Assembly: GCF_001426925.1 (NCBI RefSeq)
Contig: NZ_LMFR01000021.1
Coordinates: 141,255 to 205,254, forward strand
Length of the DNA: 64,000 nt
Direction: 5' to 3'
DNA from: Microbacterium sp. Root53
GTDB taxonomy: Bacteria > Actinomycetota > Actinomycetes > Actinomycetales > Microbacteriaceae
This document shows positions 63,444-64,000 of this stretch, in pieces. The first letter of the stretch is position 1, and each line of letters begins with the position of its first letter. A program made the translations under genes and the position numbers. The notes under the pieces were generated by a model. That model did not search any database, was not told the DNA's origin, and worked only from the letters and a program-made list of their open reading frames with translations.

Positions 63444-63749
63444 ATGGCAATGTCTTTGAAGGAGTTCGTCGCCGACCATCCCGTGGATCGGGGGCGCGTC
63501 GACGCACACAAGGAGCGGATGCTCGCCGAGGTTCGCGCCTATCGTCTGCGTGAACTGCGCGAGCAGGCGGGCCTGACGCAGGCCCAACTTGCGGAGCGGA
63601 TCGGCGTCGGACAGCGCCAGGTGTCCAAGATCGAACACGGCGACCTCGAGAGCGCGAAGATCGGGACCATTCGCAGCTACCTTGAAGCCGTCGGCGGCGG
63701 CCTCGCCATTGAGTATGTCGTCGGAGATGAGCGAGTTCAGGTCGCCTGA
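63444..63749 (+). CDS. XRE-family antitoxin (HigA-like)
   Basis: 101 aa from ATG at 63444 with GAGGAG 9 nt upstream; GTG at 63435 overlaps the toxin stop but lacks spacing. The HTH (LREQAGLTQAQLAERIGVGQ-RQVSKIEHGDLESAKIGTIR-SYLEAVGG) is typical. It neutralises the toxin and likely binds the palindrome at 63058. Confidence 0.85.
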   Translation: MAMSLKEFVADHPVDRGRVDAHKERMLAEVRAYRLRELREQAGLTQAQLAERIGVGQRQVSKIEHGDLESAKIGTIRSYLEAVGGGLAIEYVVGDERVQVA

Positions 63750-63805
63750 CGGGATGATCGCGGAAGCCGACGTGACGCGCGTCGCGATGCCGGCCCGCAC
63801 GCGAA

Positions 63806-63849
63806 CTGCATGCAGGGGGTCAGGGGTTCGAGTCCCCTCAGGTCCACCA
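63806..63849 (+). repeat. 3' half of a tRNA-Ala-like gene (attachment-site scar)
   Basis: The T-arm AGGGG-TTCGAGT-CCCCT is intact. CAGGTCC plus ACCA gives a complete 3' acceptor strand with encoded CCA, and GCATGCAGGGGGTC resembles the 3' anticodon stem and variable region of tRNA-Ala. No 5' half lies upstream. This is what integration into a tRNA gene leaves at the far end of an element. Confidence 0.65.
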
Positions 63850-63963
63850 AAACTCCAGTTAAAATACCGAAACTTCACTCCCTGAACAGGGATTTGGGTC
63901 TGCTGAACGAATAGGTGACACCTGATCTGTGGTGCCTGAGGGTGCCGCTGGGAGGATGTCATC

Positions 63964-64000
63964 ATGCCCAAGCCCTATCCGCGCGAGTTCCGTGAGGACG
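63964..64000 (+). mobile_element. IS3-family transposase OrfA, first 12 codons
   Basis: ATG at 63964 reads MPKPYPREFRED to the window end, the usual opening of an IS3-type OrfA HTH protein. GGAGGA lies upstream. The left end of the IS is probably near 63900, but its inverted repeat cannot be confirmed from one end. The 114 bases between the tRNA scar and this ATG hold nothing else I can support. Confidence 0.5.

Noticed and set aside
63237..63971. 244-codon minus-strand frame ending in GPEGTRTPDPLHA-type text
   Set aside because: That string is the known artefact of translating the complement of a tRNA 3' half. The rest is antisense to the toxin-antitoxin genes.

Overview
This window is chromosomal DNA from a high-GC Gram-positive actinobacterium, most likely a Microbacteriaceae member close to Microbacterium. 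Signs of this are the very GC-rich codon use, an HNH endonuclease with a DUF222/13E12-type N-terminus, SCO4848-like and DUF3039 small proteins, an actinobacterial Tad (Flp) pilus cluster with a DUF4244-type pilin gene, LexA boxes of the CGAAC-N4-GTTCG type, and many genes whose start codon lies 6-8 nt after a TANNNT -10 element (leaderless transcripts). The genus call is inference.

Layout. 1-1.5 kb: SOS mutasome genes imuA-imuB behind two LexA boxes. 1.8-8.9 kb: a type I restriction-modification island (hsdM-hsdS-38-aa membrane peptide-hsdR) bracketed by two paralogous XRE regulators. 8.9-13 kb: HNH nuclease, VanZ, two conserved hypotheticals and a nucleotidyltransferase. 13.2-22.8 kb: an ABC exporter pair with an unusual low-complexity N-terminal extension, DUF3039, pncB, murI-rph-rdgB, a frameshifted SGNH hydrolase, LysE and CDF transporters. 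22.9-26.2 kb: convergent ligD and ku (bacterial NHEJ). 26.2-27.1 kb: DedA and tRNA-Leu(TAG).

27.2-40.7 kb is the Tad pilus operon (tadA-tadB-tadC-pilin-TadE/TadG-like). Its ATPase gene tadA is split by a 9,038-bp element flanked by recognisable attL and attR. The element carries a large serine integrase at its right end, a fused type IIG restriction-methyltransferase, a divergent HEPN-like protein, a run of small zinc-binding and coiled-coil proteins, and a striking palindrome/iteron region. Joining the two tadA halves at the shared GAG restores an uninterrupted conserved ATPase reading frame of 382 residues. The joined element ends form a symmetric attP centred on the crossover. The element is therefore likely excisable and could switch pilus assembly on and off.

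40.9-60.4 kb is mostly core metabolism: a frameshifted Tat-secreted PHP-type protein, an MFS transporter, prfB, putA with a divergent LysR regulator, serA, a TetR/DHA2 efflux pair, leuB-ilvE-FAH hydrolase, a frameshifted MFS gene and gltX. From tRNA-Gln (60.5 kb) to the end lies a second integration zone: excisionase, tyrosine integrase, a decayed second integrase, a HigB/HigA-like toxin-antitoxin pair with a palindromic operator, the 3' half of a tRNA-Ala-like gene (an attachment-site scar), and the start of an IS3-family transposase.

Three genes need four single-base frame corrections, all in short G/C runs. This could be consensus error rather than biology.
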